Positions 52,958 through 61,535 of a stretch of DNA of 64,000 bases are shown in pieces. Position numbers and translations under genes: made by a program. The notes beneath the pieces were generated by a model that saw nothing but the letters and a program-made list of their open reading frames with translations, was not told the origin of the DNA and did no database searches. Source of the DNA: Lachnoclostridium sp. An118 (GTDB lineage Bacteria > Bacillota > Clostridia > Lachnospirales > Lachnospiraceae); NCBI RefSeq assembly GCF_002160985.1, contig NZ_NFLQ01000008.1, positions 88,114 through 152,113 of the forward strand, written 5' to 3'. Numbering within the stretch: the first letter of the stretch is position 1; every line of letters begins with the position of its first letter.

Positions 52958-54286
52958 ATGGAGTATACACAGAAACTGGTGTACCAGTCCAACTACTGGT
53001 ACAATGACGGGCTTAAGAGGGCCAGGATCAGGGATATGTCCGGGGCGGTCACATCCCTGAAGAAGAGCCTTCAGTATAACAGGGAGAACATTGCGGCGAG
53101 AAACCTCCTGGGACTTGTCTATTACGGACGGGGAGAGGTCGGGGAGGCGCTTGTGGAGTGGATCCTCAGCAAGAATTTCCAGTCCCACGAGAACATCGCC
53201 AATTACTATATAAAGAAACTGCAGGAAAATCCGACAGAGCTTGAGAAGGTGAACCAGGCTATCCGCAAGTTCAACCAGAGCCTTTCCTACTGCTATCAGG
53301 ACGGGGAGGATCTGGCCATTATCCAGCTGAAGAAAGTGGTGGCAGACCACCCCTCCTTTCTGAAGGCCTATCAGCTTTTATCCCTGCTGTACCTGCACAC
53401 CCAGCAGTACGGGAAAGCGCGCCACACCCTGAAGGAGGCCCACAGGCTGGACACGACCAACGACATTACCCTGCGCTACATGCACGAGCTGAACGAGCTG
53501 CGAAGGAACAGAGCCGTGCGCCAGGCGGAGAAGGAAGGGAAAAAGGAGAAGCCCCAGACCGTCACATACAATATCGGCAACGAGACCATCATCCAGCCCG
53601 CCTCCGCGGGTGTGAAGGAGAACGCGGGACTGATGACTATCGTGAATATTGTCATCGGTCTGGTGGTGGGGGTGGCTGTCATGTGGTTCCTCATCATGCC
53701 GGCTGTGAACAGCTCCACGGCGGAGAGGACCAACCGCCAGGTGAAGGAGTTCAGCGACCAGATCGCGGAGCAGGACGCCCAGATCAGTGCGCTGCAGACA
53801 GAGCTGGAGCAGTACCGGGCCAACAGCGAGGCCACGGAGACAGCCCAGCAGACGGCGGCCTCCACCCAGGAGAGCTACGAGATCGTCCTGAACATGTACG
53901 ACCACTACAGGTCGGAGGACATGAGCGATGCCGCTATGGTGACAGAGCTTTTGAAGGTCAATCCGGACTCCCTGGGGACGGTCGGAAGGGAGCAGTTCGA
54001 CTCCATGACAGAGGACATCTACGGGCGGTACTGCGAGACGCTGTACTACACGGCGCAGCAGAACTATGAGGTGGCCAACTATGCGGACGCCATCACGAAC
54101 CTGAACACGGTCATGCAGATGAACGCCGGATACGATGACGGCCAGGCCATGTGGCTCCTGGCTCAGTCCTACGCCGCCTCCGGAGACACGGAGAACGCAA
54201 ATACATGGACAGAGCGGGTGCAGACAGAGTATCCGAATATCGATACATCCGGGGAAGACGGCTCCGGTGAGGAGTCCTCTGAGTAG
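52958..54286 (+). CDS. TPR-repeat membrane protein
   Basis: A 442-residue protein. The first 200 residues are tetratricopeptide helices ('LKKSLQYNRENIAARNLLGLVYYGRGEVGEAL' in part; 'QYGKARHTLKEAHRLDT'). One membrane helix follows ('LMTIVNIVIGLVVGVAVMWFLIMPA', about 226-250), then a coiled coil ('DQIAEQDAQISALQTELEQYR') and more TPR-like helices outside. The tail is acidic. It likely serves as a cell-surface scaffold. A terminator follows. Confidence 0.85.
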   Translation: MEYTQKLVYQSNYWYNDGLKRARIRDMSGAVTSLKKSLQYNRENIAARNLLGLVYYGRGEVGEALVEWILSKNFQSHENIANYYIKKLQENPTELEKVNQAIRKFNQSLSYCYQDGEDLAIIQLKKVVADHPSFLKAYQLLSLLYLHTQQYGKARHTLKEAHRLDTTNDITLRYMHELNELRRNRAVRQAEKEGKKEKPQTVTYNIGNETIIQPASAGVKENAGLMTIVNIVIGLVVGVAVMWFLIMPAVNSSTAERTNRQVKEFSDQIAEQDAQISALQTELEQYRANSEATETAQQTAASTQESYEIVLNMYDHYRSEDMSDAAMVTELLKVNPDSLGTVGREQFDSMTEDIYGRYCETLYYTAQQNYEVANYADAITNLNTVMQMNAGYDDGQAMWLLAQSYAASGDTENANTWTERVQTEYPNIDTSGEDGSGEESSE

Positions 54287-54328
54287 AGGGGCTCCGACAG
54301 AGAAGCAGAGGTATAAAAAAGACACGAA

Positions 54329-54370
54329 AGAGAAGGATATACAGAAGAAGGTATATCCTTCTCTTTTTTG
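54329..54370 (+). terminator. Terminator after the TPR gene
   Basis: AGAGAAGGATATAC (54329-54342) pairs with GTATATCCTTCTCT (54351-54364) over 8 nt and is followed by TTTTTT. It separates the folC-TPR unit from the spoIIA operon. Confidence 0.92.
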
Positions 54371-54450
54371 TTCCGCGGGAAAGCCCGGTCTTTCCCGCGG
54401 CAGGAGGCCCTTCCACGGGCCGAAAAAAGAAAAGGATGGAGGAATGGCAA

Positions 54451-54762
54451 TTGAAGTATCAGGTACAGGAGAACTGTCTCACGATTTTTCTGCCGGAGGA
54501 TGTGGACCACCACAACGCGGAGGAGATCAAGCGGGAGGCGGACAGGCTCATCGACAGGGAGCACATCCGCTACATCATTTTTGATTTCGCCGACACCGGC
54601 TTTATGGACAGCTCCGGCATAGGGGTCATCATGGGGCGCTACAAGAAGGTGTACATGATGGGAGGCGAGGTGTGGGCTGTCCACACCAGCGAGAGGATGA
54701 GAAAAATCCTCACCATGTCCGGTGTTATGAAGATCATGCAGATTTATGAGGAGGATAAATAA
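54451..54762 (+). CDS. spoIIAA: Anti-sigma F factor antagonist SpoIIAA
   Basis: Small STAS protein that, when unphosphorylated, frees sigma F from SpoIIAB early in sporulation. 'LTIFLPEDVDHHNAEEIKREAD' in part starts the fold and 'DTGFMDSSGIGVIMGRYK' holds the regulatory serine (SSG). The TTG start at 54451 gives 'MKYQVQENCL' as in relatives and has GGAGG at proper distance; the ATG at 54436 lies inside that ribosome site. Confidence 0.93.
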   Translation: MKYQVQENCLTIFLPEDVDHHNAEEIKREADRLIDREHIRYIIFDFADTGFMDSSGIGVIMGRYKKVYMMGGEVWAVHTSERMRKILTMSGVMKIMQIYEEDK

Positions 54763-54763
54763 G

Positions 54764-55231
54764 ATGGAGCGTATAGGGGATGTGACAAATGAGATGGAGC
54801 TTTATTTTGACAGCCACTCGTCCAACGAGGCCTTCGCCAGAGTGACGGTGGCAGCCTTTATGACCCAGCTGAACCCCACGGTGGAGGAGGTGTCCGACGT
54901 GAAGACGGCCGTGTCAGAGGCGGTCACCAACGCCATCATACACGGCTATGAAAACACACTCCACAAAGTACATATCAGAGCGTGGATCCAGGGGAAGAAC
55001 CTGTTTCTGGAAGTGTCTGACAAGGGCGTGGGGATCCCGGATGTGAAGAAGGCCATGGAGCCCCTCTTTACCACGAAGCCGGAGATGGAGCGGTCCGGCA
55101 TGGGATTTTCCTTTATGGAGGCCTTCATGGATGAGCTGGAGGTGGAGTCGGAGCCGGGCAGGGGGACCAGAGTGAAAATGAGAAAGGAGATTGGCAGAGG
55201 ACGGGAGCTATGGACCACACAATCGCTTTGA
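54764..55231 (+). CDS. spoIIAB: Anti-sigma F factor SpoIIAB
   Basis: Protein kinase of the GHKL type that binds sigma F and phosphorylates SpoIIAA. 'AVSEAVTNAIIHGYENT' is the N box, 'VSDKGVGIPDVKKAM' the G1 box, and 'MERSGMGFSFMEAFMDELEVES' in part the G2 box. Start at 54764 after GAGGAGG; an upstream in-frame ATG at 54746 overlaps the SpoIIAA end. 155 residues, normal length. It overlaps sigF by 22 bp. Confidence 0.95.
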   Translation: MERIGDVTNEMELYFDSHSSNEAFARVTVAAFMTQLNPTVEEVSDVKTAVSEAVTNAIIHGYENTLHKVHIRAWIQGKNLFLEVSDKGVGIPDVKKAMEPLFTTKPEMERSGMGFSFMEAFMDELEVESEPGRGTRVKMRKEIGRGRELWTTQSL

Positions 55232-55923
55232 TACAGAAGTCTCACGAAGGGGATGAGGAGGCGAAAGCACAGATTGTGGAGGAAAATACGGGGCTGATAT
55301 GGTGCATCGTAAAGCGCTTCCGGGGGCGGGGAGCGGAGGTGGAGGACCTGTTCCAGATCGGGAGCATCGGACTTCTTAAGGCCATCGACAAGTTTGACCT
55401 GTCCTATGACGTGAAGTTTTCCACCTACGCAGTGCCTATGATATCCGGGGAGATCAAGCGCTTTCTGCGGGATGACGGCATGATCAAGGTGAGCCGCTCT
55501 CTGAAGGAGACCGCCGGCAGGGCAAATGTGTGCAGGGAAAAGCTGCGGGAGCGGACAGGGAGGGAACCCACGGTGGAGGAGGTGGCCCGGGCGGCCGGCG
55601 TGGAGACCGAGGAGCTGGTGCTTGCCATGGAGGCGGGGGCGGAAGTGGAGTCTCTCCACAAGACCATCTATCAGAAGGATGGGCGTGAGATACAGCTTTT
55701 GGACAAGCTGGAGGAGAGAGAGGAAAGAGAGGAGAAGCTCCTGGACCATATGCTCCTCTCCCAGCTCCTGGAGCAGCTTGAACCCCAGGAGAGGCGCCTC
55801 ATCTACCTGCGCTATTTTGCGGACAAGACGCAGACAGAGGTGGGAAAGCTGATGGGGATATCCCAGGTCCAGGTTTCCCGGATGGAAAAGAAGATACTGG
55901 AAAGGATGCGGGAGAAAATCTGA
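55210..55923 (+). CDS. sigF: RNA polymerase sporulation sigma factor SigF
   Basis: First forespore-specific sigma factor. 237 residues with region 2 ('EDLFQIGSIGLLKAIDKFDLSYDVKFSTYAVPMI' in part: DLFQIGSIGLLKAID and FSTYAVPMI), region 3 ('SRSLKE', 'REPTVEEVARAAGVE'), and region 4 ('YFADKTQTEVGKLMGISQVQVSRMEKKIL' in part). The spoIIAA-spoIIAB-sigF order is the same as in Bacillus and Clostridia. spoVA genes, which in Bacillus are made in the forespore by the later SigG, follow. Confidence 0.96.
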   Translation: MDHTIALIQKSHEGDEEAKAQIVEENTGLIWCIVKRFRGRGAEVEDLFQIGSIGLLKAIDKFDLSYDVKFSTYAVPMISGEIKRFLRDDGMIKVSRSLKETAGRANVCREKLRERTGREPTVEEVARAAGVETEELVLAMEAGAEVESLHKTIYQKDGREIQLLDKLEEREEREEKLLDHMLLSQLLEQLEPQERRLIYLRYFADKTQTEVGKLMGISQVQVSRMEKKILERMREKI

Positions 55924-56002
55924 AAAAGGCATACCCTGACGCATATTTTTCTTATGTCTTATCCATACTATTCCCAGAAACGGCAGCGAAGGAGGAGTGG
56001 AT

Positions 56003-56203
56003 ATGGAGAAAGCCAGGAAAAAGATAAGGGTATGCCTTCTCTGTGTGGTGGCTCTGGCCGTGATCCTGGGGGCTGTCTGGTATTTCCAGGAGATGAAGAA
56101 AAATACGAGTGTGACAGAAGGAACTTTGGTGGAGGCGGAAGACGCCCTGCCGGGTACAGATGGAGAGAAACTATGGCGGACAGGACAGATACAGTCTATA
56201 TAA
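56003..56203 (+). CDS. Small single-pass membrane protein between sigF and spoVAA
   Basis: A 66-residue protein with an N-terminal membrane helix ('VCLLCVVALAVILGAVWYF', about 10-28) after a basic start, and an acidic outer tail. AAGGAGG lies seven bases before the ATG at 56003. Its 3' end overlaps the start of spoVAA by 31 bp, which is unusual but the ribosome site is strong. No family recognised. It may be a small sporulation protein. Confidence 0.55.
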   Translation: MEKARKKIRVCLLCVVALAVILGAVWYFQEMKKNTSVTEGTLVEAEDALPGTDGEKLWRTGQIQSI

Positions 56204-56859
56204 AGGCAGACGGCAACGTGGAGGTAGACAAACCGTCTGTGACCGTGGGGGATGTATTTCAGATAGAGTGCGCCGGGGCGCTCCAGAAGGCGAAGATAAA
56301 GACCATACGCCTGTTCCGGTTCCGGGAGGGGGAGAGAACGGCCGGGAATAAAAAGGTCATGCGGAGGGCTCTCTCTGTCCTGAAGGCGATCGAGGCGATA
56401 CATGCGGAGTTCCCTAAGGCGGAGGTGGTGAGCCTTGGCAGCCCGGATGTGATCGTCACCTACAGGGAGCCCGGGTCAGGGGGAAAGCTCCTGCATGCGG
56501 TAAAGACGGCGGGAGTGGCGGTGCTGACATTTGCCGGTGCCGCTTTCTCCATCATGGCCTTCAACAATGACGTGGATGTCACAAGGCTTTTCAGCCAGGT
56601 CTACGAGCTGGTCACGGGAACCAGGGAGCAGGGCTTTACCGTCCTGGAGCTGAGTTACAGCATCGGTCTGGTGGCAGGCATACTGATATTCTTCGATCAT
56701 TTCGGCAAAAGGCGCTTCTCGGAGGATCCCACGCCTATCGAGGTGCAGATGCGGACCTACGAGGGGGAGATACAGAATGCGCTCATCGAGTCGTATTCCA
56801 GAAAGGGGAAGGAGCTGGATGTGGATACAGCAGATCATCCTGGGAATCCTGGGGCTTAG
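56173..56859 (+). CDS. spoVAA: Stage V sporulation protein AA
   Basis: Part of the SpoVA channel that moves dipicolinic acid into the forespore and out at germination. 228 residues: an N-terminal soluble domain ('VYIKADGNVEVDKPSVTVGDV' in part, 'AGNKKVMRRALSVLKAI'), then two membrane helices (about 110-130, 'AGVAVLTFAGAAFSIMAF', and 158-178). The start at 56173 follows GGAGAGAAACT. It overlaps spoVAB by 41 bp. Confidence 0.88.
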   Translation: MADRTDTVYIKADGNVEVDKPSVTVGDVFQIECAGALQKAKIKTIRLFRFREGERTAGNKKVMRRALSVLKAIEAIHAEFPKAEVVSLGSPDVIVTYREPGSGGKLLHAVKTAGVAVLTFAGAAFSIMAFNNDVDVTRLFSQVYELVTGTREQGFTVLELSYSIGLVAGILIFFDHFGKRRFSEDPTPIEVQMRTYEGEIQNALIESYSRKGKELDVDTADHPGNPGA

Positions 56860-57241
56860 CGCCGGCATCACTGTGGCGGGAGGACTGTTCTCCTTTATCA
56901 TAGAGCTTGGGGTCCTGGCTGATTTTGCGGACAGGACACACACGGGGGACAGCATCCTCTTGTACGAGGACGCGGCGGCCCTGGGCGGCGCGGCGGGCAA
57001 TCTGCTCTTTGTCTACCAGATCCCGCTGCCCGGGGGAGAGCCCCTCCTGGCCGTCTTCGGGCTGCTGGCCGGGATTTTTACCGGGTGCTGGGCCATGGCC
57101 CTGGCGGAGGTGCTGAATGTATTCCCGGTCTTTATCCGGAGGATCGATCTGGCAAAGTGCGTCTCCTGGGCGATCCTGGGAATGGCCCTGGGAAAGGGAG
57201 CGGGAGCGGTGCTGTTCTTCTGGAACCAGTGGGGGAGCTAG
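56819..57241 (+). CDS. spoVAB: Stage V sporulation protein AB
   Basis: Membrane protein of 140 residues with four to five helices. 'GLSAGITVAGGLFSFI' opens it, 'GLLAGIFTGCWAMALAEVLNVFPV' in part is the conserved central region, and 'WAILGMALGKGAGAVLFF' ends it. AAGGGGAAGGAG lies before the ATG inside the spoVAA end. Partner of SpoVAA in dipicolinic-acid movement. Confidence 0.9.
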   Translation: MWIQQIILGILGLSAGITVAGGLFSFIIELGVLADFADRTHTGDSILLYEDAAALGGAAGNLLFVYQIPLPGGEPLLAVFGLLAGIFTGCWAMALAEVLNVFPVFIRRIDLAKCVSWAILGMALGKGAGAVLFFWNQWGS

Positions 57242-57288
57242 GCCCTGCCGGCAAAGCGGTGGGAATAGACAGGCAGGAGGAGATGGAT

Positions 57289-57756
57289 ATGGAAAAAAGG
57301 ACAGAAAAGGATGCGCAGGCATACCGGGACTATGTGAAAAGAAAGACACCCGTACACTGCCTGCCTCTGAACATGGCAAAGGCATTCCTTACGGGAGGCG
57401 CTATATGCACCCTGGGGGAATTTGTTTTAAATTACGGCGAGAGGATGGGACTGGAAAAGGATGTGAGCGGGGGCTGGTGCTGCGTTCTCCTGATCCTGCT
57501 GAGCGTGCTCCTGACAGGCTTCAATCTGTACGGCAGGATCGCCAGGTGGGGAGGAGCGGGGGCCCTTGTCCCCATCACAGGATTTGCCAATTCTGTGGCG
57601 GCGCCTGCCATTGAGTACAAGAAGGAAGGGCAGGTCATGGGCATCGGCTGCAAGATATTTACGATCGCCGGGCCTGTGATACTCTACGGGATATTTACCA
57701 GCGCCCTTCTGGGGCTTATCTGGTGGATCGCAGGGGAAACGGGGGTGATCCGATGA
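57289..57756 (+). CDS. spoVAC: Stage V sporulation protein AC
   Basis: 155-residue membrane protein. 'YVKRKTPVHCLPLNMAKAFLTGGAICTLGEF' in part and 'LVPITGFANSVAAPAIEYKKEG' in part are diagnostic. In Bacillus this subunit forms a mechanosensitive channel for dipicolinic acid. The ATG at 57289 has AGGAGG eight bases before it; one at 57283 is too close. Its stop overlaps spoVAD as ATGA. Confidence 0.94.
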   Translation: MEKRTEKDAQAYRDYVKRKTPVHCLPLNMAKAFLTGGAICTLGEFVLNYGERMGLEKDVSGGWCCVLLILLSVLLTGFNLYGRIARWGGAGALVPITGFANSVAAPAIEYKKEGQVMGIGCKIFTIAGPVILYGIFTSALLGLIWWIAGETGVIR

Positions 57757-58787
57757 TCCAGAAGACAAAGGGCGCCCAGAGTATCGCCTTTGTGGAGGCA
57801 CCCTGTATCATAAGCAGCGCCTCCGTGGTGGGGAAGAAGGAGAGCGAGGGACCTCTGGGTGATCTGTTTGACATGGCCGGGGAGGATGACCTCTTCGGGG
57901 AGAAGACCTGGGAGGAGGCGGAGAGCCGCATCCAGAAGGAGGCCTGTGTGCTGGCCCTGGGAAAGGCCCATGTGGGACCGGACCAGGTGCGCTGTCTGTA
58001 CGGGGGAGATCTTCTCCGCCAGGGGATCGCCACATCCATGGGAGCGGAGGAGCTTCAGATCCCCATGTTCGGCCTGTTTGGCGCCTGCTCCACCTCCGGG
58101 GAGGCGCTGGCCCTGGCGGCCATGAGTGCCGCGGCCGGGTACGGGGAGTACATGCTGGCGGTCACCTCCAGCCACTTCGGGACGGCGGAGAAGGAGTTCC
58201 GGTTTCCCTTAAGCTATGCCAGCCAGCGGCCCCTGTCGGCCCAGTGGACAGTCACTGGCAGCGGGGCCTTTGTCGTCAGCAGCCGGCCCGGACCTGTGCG
58301 GATCGCCGGTGTGACGGTGGGGAAGATCGTGGATTTTGGCCTCAAGGACTCCCAGAATATGGGAGCCTGCATGGCTCCTGCGGCGGCGGACACGATCGCC
58401 TGCAGCCTGGAAGACTTTGGCCGGGAGGCGCAGGAGTACGACCGGATCATCACCGGGGACCTGGGATATGTGGGGCAGAGCATCCTGCTGGACCTCATGC
58501 GGGAGCGGGGGATCGACATCAGCGGTCTTCACCTGGACTGCGGGAAACTGATCTTTGACCAGCAGACCCAGGACACCCACGCAGGAGGGAGCGGCTGCGG
58601 CTGTGCGGCCGTGACCCTGGCCTCCTACATCCTGCCTAAGATCATTTCCGGGGAGTGGAGGCGGGTCCTGTTTGTCCCCACCGGGGCTCTCATGTCCACG
58701 GTCAGCTACAACGAGGGAGCCAGCGTCCCGGGGATCGCCCACGGTATTGTGCTGGAACAGTGCCCGGACTGGAAGGAGGAAGATTAG
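57753..58787 (+). CDS. spoVAD: Stage V sporulation protein AD
   Basis: Soluble subunit of 344 residues with a thiolase-like fold that binds dipicolinic acid. 'KGAQSIAFVEAPCIISSASVVG' in part opens it; 'FGLFGACSTSGEALALAAM' in part aligns with the thiolase nucleophile region, here with Cys in GACST; 'GSGCGCAAVTLASYILPKI' in part is near the end. Length and position are standard. Confidence 0.95.
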   Translation: MIQKTKGAQSIAFVEAPCIISSASVVGKKESEGPLGDLFDMAGEDDLFGEKTWEEAESRIQKEACVLALGKAHVGPDQVRCLYGGDLLRQGIATSMGAEELQIPMFGLFGACSTSGEALALAAMSAAAGYGEYMLAVTSSHFGTAEKEFRFPLSYASQRPLSAQWTVTGSGAFVVSSRPGPVRIAGVTVGKIVDFGLKDSQNMGACMAPAAADTIACSLEDFGREAQEYDRIITGDLGYVGQSILLDLMRERGIDISGLHLDCGKLIFDQQTQDTHAGGSGCGCAAVTLASYILPKIISGEWRRVLFVPTGALMSTVSYNEGASVPGIAHGIVLEQCPDWKEED

Positions 58788-58788
58788 G

Positions 58789-59145
58789 ATGGAATATATC
58801 AATGCATTCTGGGTGGGAGGCGCTATCTGCGCTCTCGTTCAGATCCTGCTGGACCGCACAAAGCTCATGCCGGGAAGGGTCATGGTCCTTCTGGTGTGCA
58901 CCGGCGCGGTGCTGGGATTCCTGGGGATCTACCAGCCCTTCGCAGAGTTCGCCGGGGGAGGCGCCTCTGTCCCTCTGCTTGGCTTTGGGAACACTCTGTG
59001 GAACGGGGTGAAGGAGGCGGTAGAAGAGGAGGGATTTATCGGCATTTTCCTGGGAGGCTTCAAAGCCAGCGCCGCCGGCATCTCGGCCGCCCTCATCTTC
59101 GGATACCTGGCCTCCCTCGTGTTTGAGCCGAAGATGAAGAAATGA
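58789..59145 (+). CDS. spoVAE: Stage V sporulation protein AE (AEb type)
   Basis: 118-residue membrane protein with about four helices. 'FWVGGAICALVQILLDRTKL' in part, 'CTGAVLGFLGIYQPF', 'AGGGASVPLLGFGNTLWNGV' in part and 'GIFLGGFKASAAGISAALIFGYLASLVF' in part are the SpoVAEb motifs. It starts one base after the spoVAD stop with GGAGGAAG upstream. It is the last gene of the spoVA operon; no spoVAF follows. Confidence 0.93.
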   Translation: MEYINAFWVGGAICALVQILLDRTKLMPGRVMVLLVCTGAVLGFLGIYQPFAEFAGGGASVPLLGFGNTLWNGVKEAVEEEGFIGIFLGGFKASAAGISAALIFGYLASLVFEPKMKK

Positions 59146-59290
59146 TTGAAAATGATATTCATTTATCTTCATAAAATCTTAAATAAATTGCCAGCAAAGC
59201 CTTAGGATTTATATGATACCCTCACTTTGTCGTGCACTCATCTCTGACCGGGATATGGGAGGACGAACAAAGATAAAAGGAGGGTTGAAC

Positions 59291-60010
59291 GTGCAGAGCG
59301 TGATACAAGTAAAAAACCTGTACAAGCTGTACTACCTGGGCGAGGAGACGGTGCGGGCCCTGGACGGCGTGGATTTTGAGATCAAAAAGGGCGAGTTCTG
59401 TGCCATTGTAGGTACATCCGGGTCGGGGAAGTCCACGCTCCTGAATATGCTGGCGGGTCTTGAAAAGCCCACAAAAGGGGAGGTGGTCATCAGCGGACAC
59501 CATCTGGAGCGGATGAACGAGGAGCAGCTTGTCAGCTTCCGCAGGCGCCGGGTGGGCTTTATCTTCCAGGCCTACCAGCTCATCGCTTCCATGGACGCGG
59601 AGGAAAATGTGGCGCTTCCCTTGAACTTCCGGGGTGTGAAGAGAAGCGAGAGGACAGCGAAGGCCCGCCTGATGCTGGAGAGGGTCAAGCTTGGAAAATA
59701 CAGAAAGCATTTCCCCAATCAGATGTCGGGGGGACAGCAGCAGAGAGTGGGCGTGGCCCGGGCTCTCGTGTCAGATCCGGAGATCATCTTTGCGGACGAG
59801 CCTACGGGAAACCTGGACTCCCGCACGTCCAGGGAGATCATGGCCCTGATGCAGAAGGTGGTAAAGGAGCAGGGCTGCACCCTCGTAATGGTCACCCACG
59901 ACCCCCAGCTTGCGTCCTGGGCAGATCGGATCATCAAAGTCATTGACGGGAAGATAGTGAGTATTGAAGTAAAGAAAAAGGAGAGTACAGAAGATGAAGA
60001 AATGGTTTAA
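59291..60010 (+). CDS. ABC transporter ATP-binding protein, MacB/LolD type
   Basis: 239-residue ATPase. The GTG at 59291 is preceded by AAAGGAGG. Walker A 'GTSGSGKSTLLNMLAG' near 45, 'NQMSGGQQQRVGVARALV' signature near 142, Walker B 'EIIFADEPTGNLDSRTS' near 162, and 'VMVTHDPQLASWADR' near 200. It overlaps the next gene by 17 bp. Works with the permease two genes on. Confidence 0.92.
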   Translation: MQSVIQVKNLYKLYYLGEETVRALDGVDFEIKKGEFCAIVGTSGSGKSTLLNMLAGLEKPTKGEVVISGHHLERMNEEQLVSFRRRRVGFIFQAYQLIASMDAEENVALPLNFRGVKRSERTAKARLMLERVKLGKYRKHFPNQMSGGQQQRVGVARALVSDPEIIFADEPTGNLDSRTSREIMALMQKVVKEQGCTLVMVTHDPQLASWADRIIKVIDGKIVSIEVKKKESTEDEEMV

Positions 60011-61535
60011 GAGGATCACAGCGGGAGCTGTGGCAGCAGTTGTGTTTGGGATGGCGCTGATGCCCCAGGGAGAGTCCAGGGCTGCGGCCGCCAGGATACA
60101 GGTATCTGTTCCGGAGAACAGGGTTCCCGCGTATGAGCAGGGAGAGACAAAGACCTTTGTCCTGGAGGTGAAGAACAACGGACCGGATGAGCTGAAAAAC
60201 ATAAAAGCAGTGCCCAGGCTGGAGGGCGAGGAAGGACAGTGGCCCTTTGCGACAGATTACCAGAGCTATGAGGAGGGAAAAGAAAGCATGGCCCCGGGGG
60301 AGACATGGCAGGCCTCCTTCGGATTTACAGCCAGAGGGGATGCCGCTCCGGGGCGGTACAGGGTGGTCTTCGACGTGTCCGCCACAGGGTCCGGTGGGGA
60401 GGACATCGGCGGCAGCAGCTCCTTCTACGTAAATGTTACTGCAAACGAGAGCGGGAAGGAGCCTGACGGTTCAAAGCCTCAGGGAGGCGCCGGGGAGTCC
60501 TGGCAGGGAGCCGGCGGCGCTCAGGACGGCCCTGCGGGCTGGACGGCGGCCAGAGAGGTACAGACAGAGGGCGGCTCTATGGCGGCCCTGGCAGGGAGCT
60601 TTGAGAACGGCCCTGTGACAGGCGGCGGGCAGGCTTCGTCAGGCACGGTGCCCCGGGTGATCGTCACCGGATTTGACACAGACCCGGGAGAGGTAAAAGC
60701 TGGGACTGACTTTAAGCTGACGATCCATCTGAAAAATACATCCAAAGCCTCCAGGGTAAGCAATCTGCTCTTTGAGCTGGCAGCGCCCACGGAAGGGCGG
60801 GATGAGCAGACCACGGCGCCGGCCTTCCTGCCTGCGTCAGGTGCCAGCTCCCTCTATCTGGACCAGATCGGGGCAGGAGGAACGGCGGATATTTCCATAC
60901 AGCTGAACGCCAAGGCCGACCTGGTGCAGAAGCCCTACAGCATAAACCTTGCGATGAAATATGAGGACCAGAACGCAGCTCAGATCGAAGCCCAGTCCAG
61001 CATTTCCATCCCGGTCAGACAGGAGGCGAGGTTCGAGTTCAGTGATTTTGAGGTGACGCCGACGGTCATCAGTCCCGGCGAGGAGTCCAACGTATCCTGC
61101 AGCCTCTACAACATGGGGCGGGTGAAGCTCTATAATGTAAAGGCATTGTTTGAAGGAAAGGGCATCAAGAAGGAGGAGCTCTTTGTGGGCAGTGTGGAGC
61201 CGGGGGCAAGCGCTGCCATAGACGCCATGCTGGAGGGCGAGAAGAAGACAAAGGGCCCGGAGAAGGTAAAGATGACTGTAACCTATGAGGACGAGGCGGG
61301 CAAGATATCGAAAGCGGAAAAGGAGCTGCAGCTGGAGGTCGCGGAGGCCGTGGAGACCACAGAGTGGGATGAAGCGGATATGAAGCCGGCCCCCTCTTTC
61401 CCCTTCGTGCCCGTGGCGGCAGCGGTCCTTGCAGCCGCAGCCGGAACGACGGCGGCAGTGATATGGAAGAGAAAGAAGAGGGCAGCGGAAGAGGAGGTGC
61501 TGTATGAGCTGGATGGACCTTCTGAGGATGAGTAG
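59994..61535 (+). CDS. Secreted CARDB-like (COG1361 type) cell-surface protein of the MacB operon
   Basis: 513 residues. A signal peptide is seen ('WFKRITAGAVAAVVFGMALM', cut near 'SRAAA'). Several beta-rich repeats follow at about 35-145, 220-345 and 355-465 ('FVLEVKNNGPDELKNIKAVPRL' in part; 'LTIHLKNTSKASRVSNLLFEL' in part; 'VSCSLYNMGRVKLYNVKALFEG' in part), the CARDB/COG1361 pattern. One membrane helix lies at the end ('FVPVAAAVLAAAAGTTAAVIW') with a short acidic tail inside. It lies between ATPase and permease and overlaps both, so it likely works in the same export or envelope complex, perhaps as an adaptor. Confidence 0.82.
   Translation: MKKWFKRITAGAVAAVVFGMALMPQGESRAAAARIQVSVPENRVPAYEQGETKTFVLEVKNNGPDELKNIKAVPRLEGEEGQWPFATDYQSYEEGKESMAPGETWQASFGFTARGDAAPGRYRVVFDVSATGSGGEDIGGSSSFYVNVTANESGKEPDGSKPQGGAGESWQGAGGAQDGPAGWTAAREVQTEGGSMAALAGSFENGPVTGGGQASSGTVPRVIVTGFDTDPGEVKAGTDFKLTIHLKNTSKASRVSNLLFELAAPTEGRDEQTTAPAFLPASGASSLYLDQIGAGGTADISIQLNAKADLVQKPYSINLAMKYEDQNAAQIEAQSSISIPVRQEARFEFSDFEVTPTVISPGEESNVSCSLYNMGRVKLYNVKALFEGKGIKKEELFVGSVEPGASAAIDAMLEGEKKTKGPEKVKMTVTYEDEAGKISKAEKELQLEVAEAVETTEWDEADMKPAPSFPFVPVAAAVLAAAAGTTAAVIWKRKKRAAEEEVLYELDGPSEDE

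Noticed and set aside
54946..56403. A 485-codon minus-strand frame over spoIIAB-sigF-spoVAA
   Set aside because: Three well-defined sporulation genes lie on the plus strand; the frame shows no domain.
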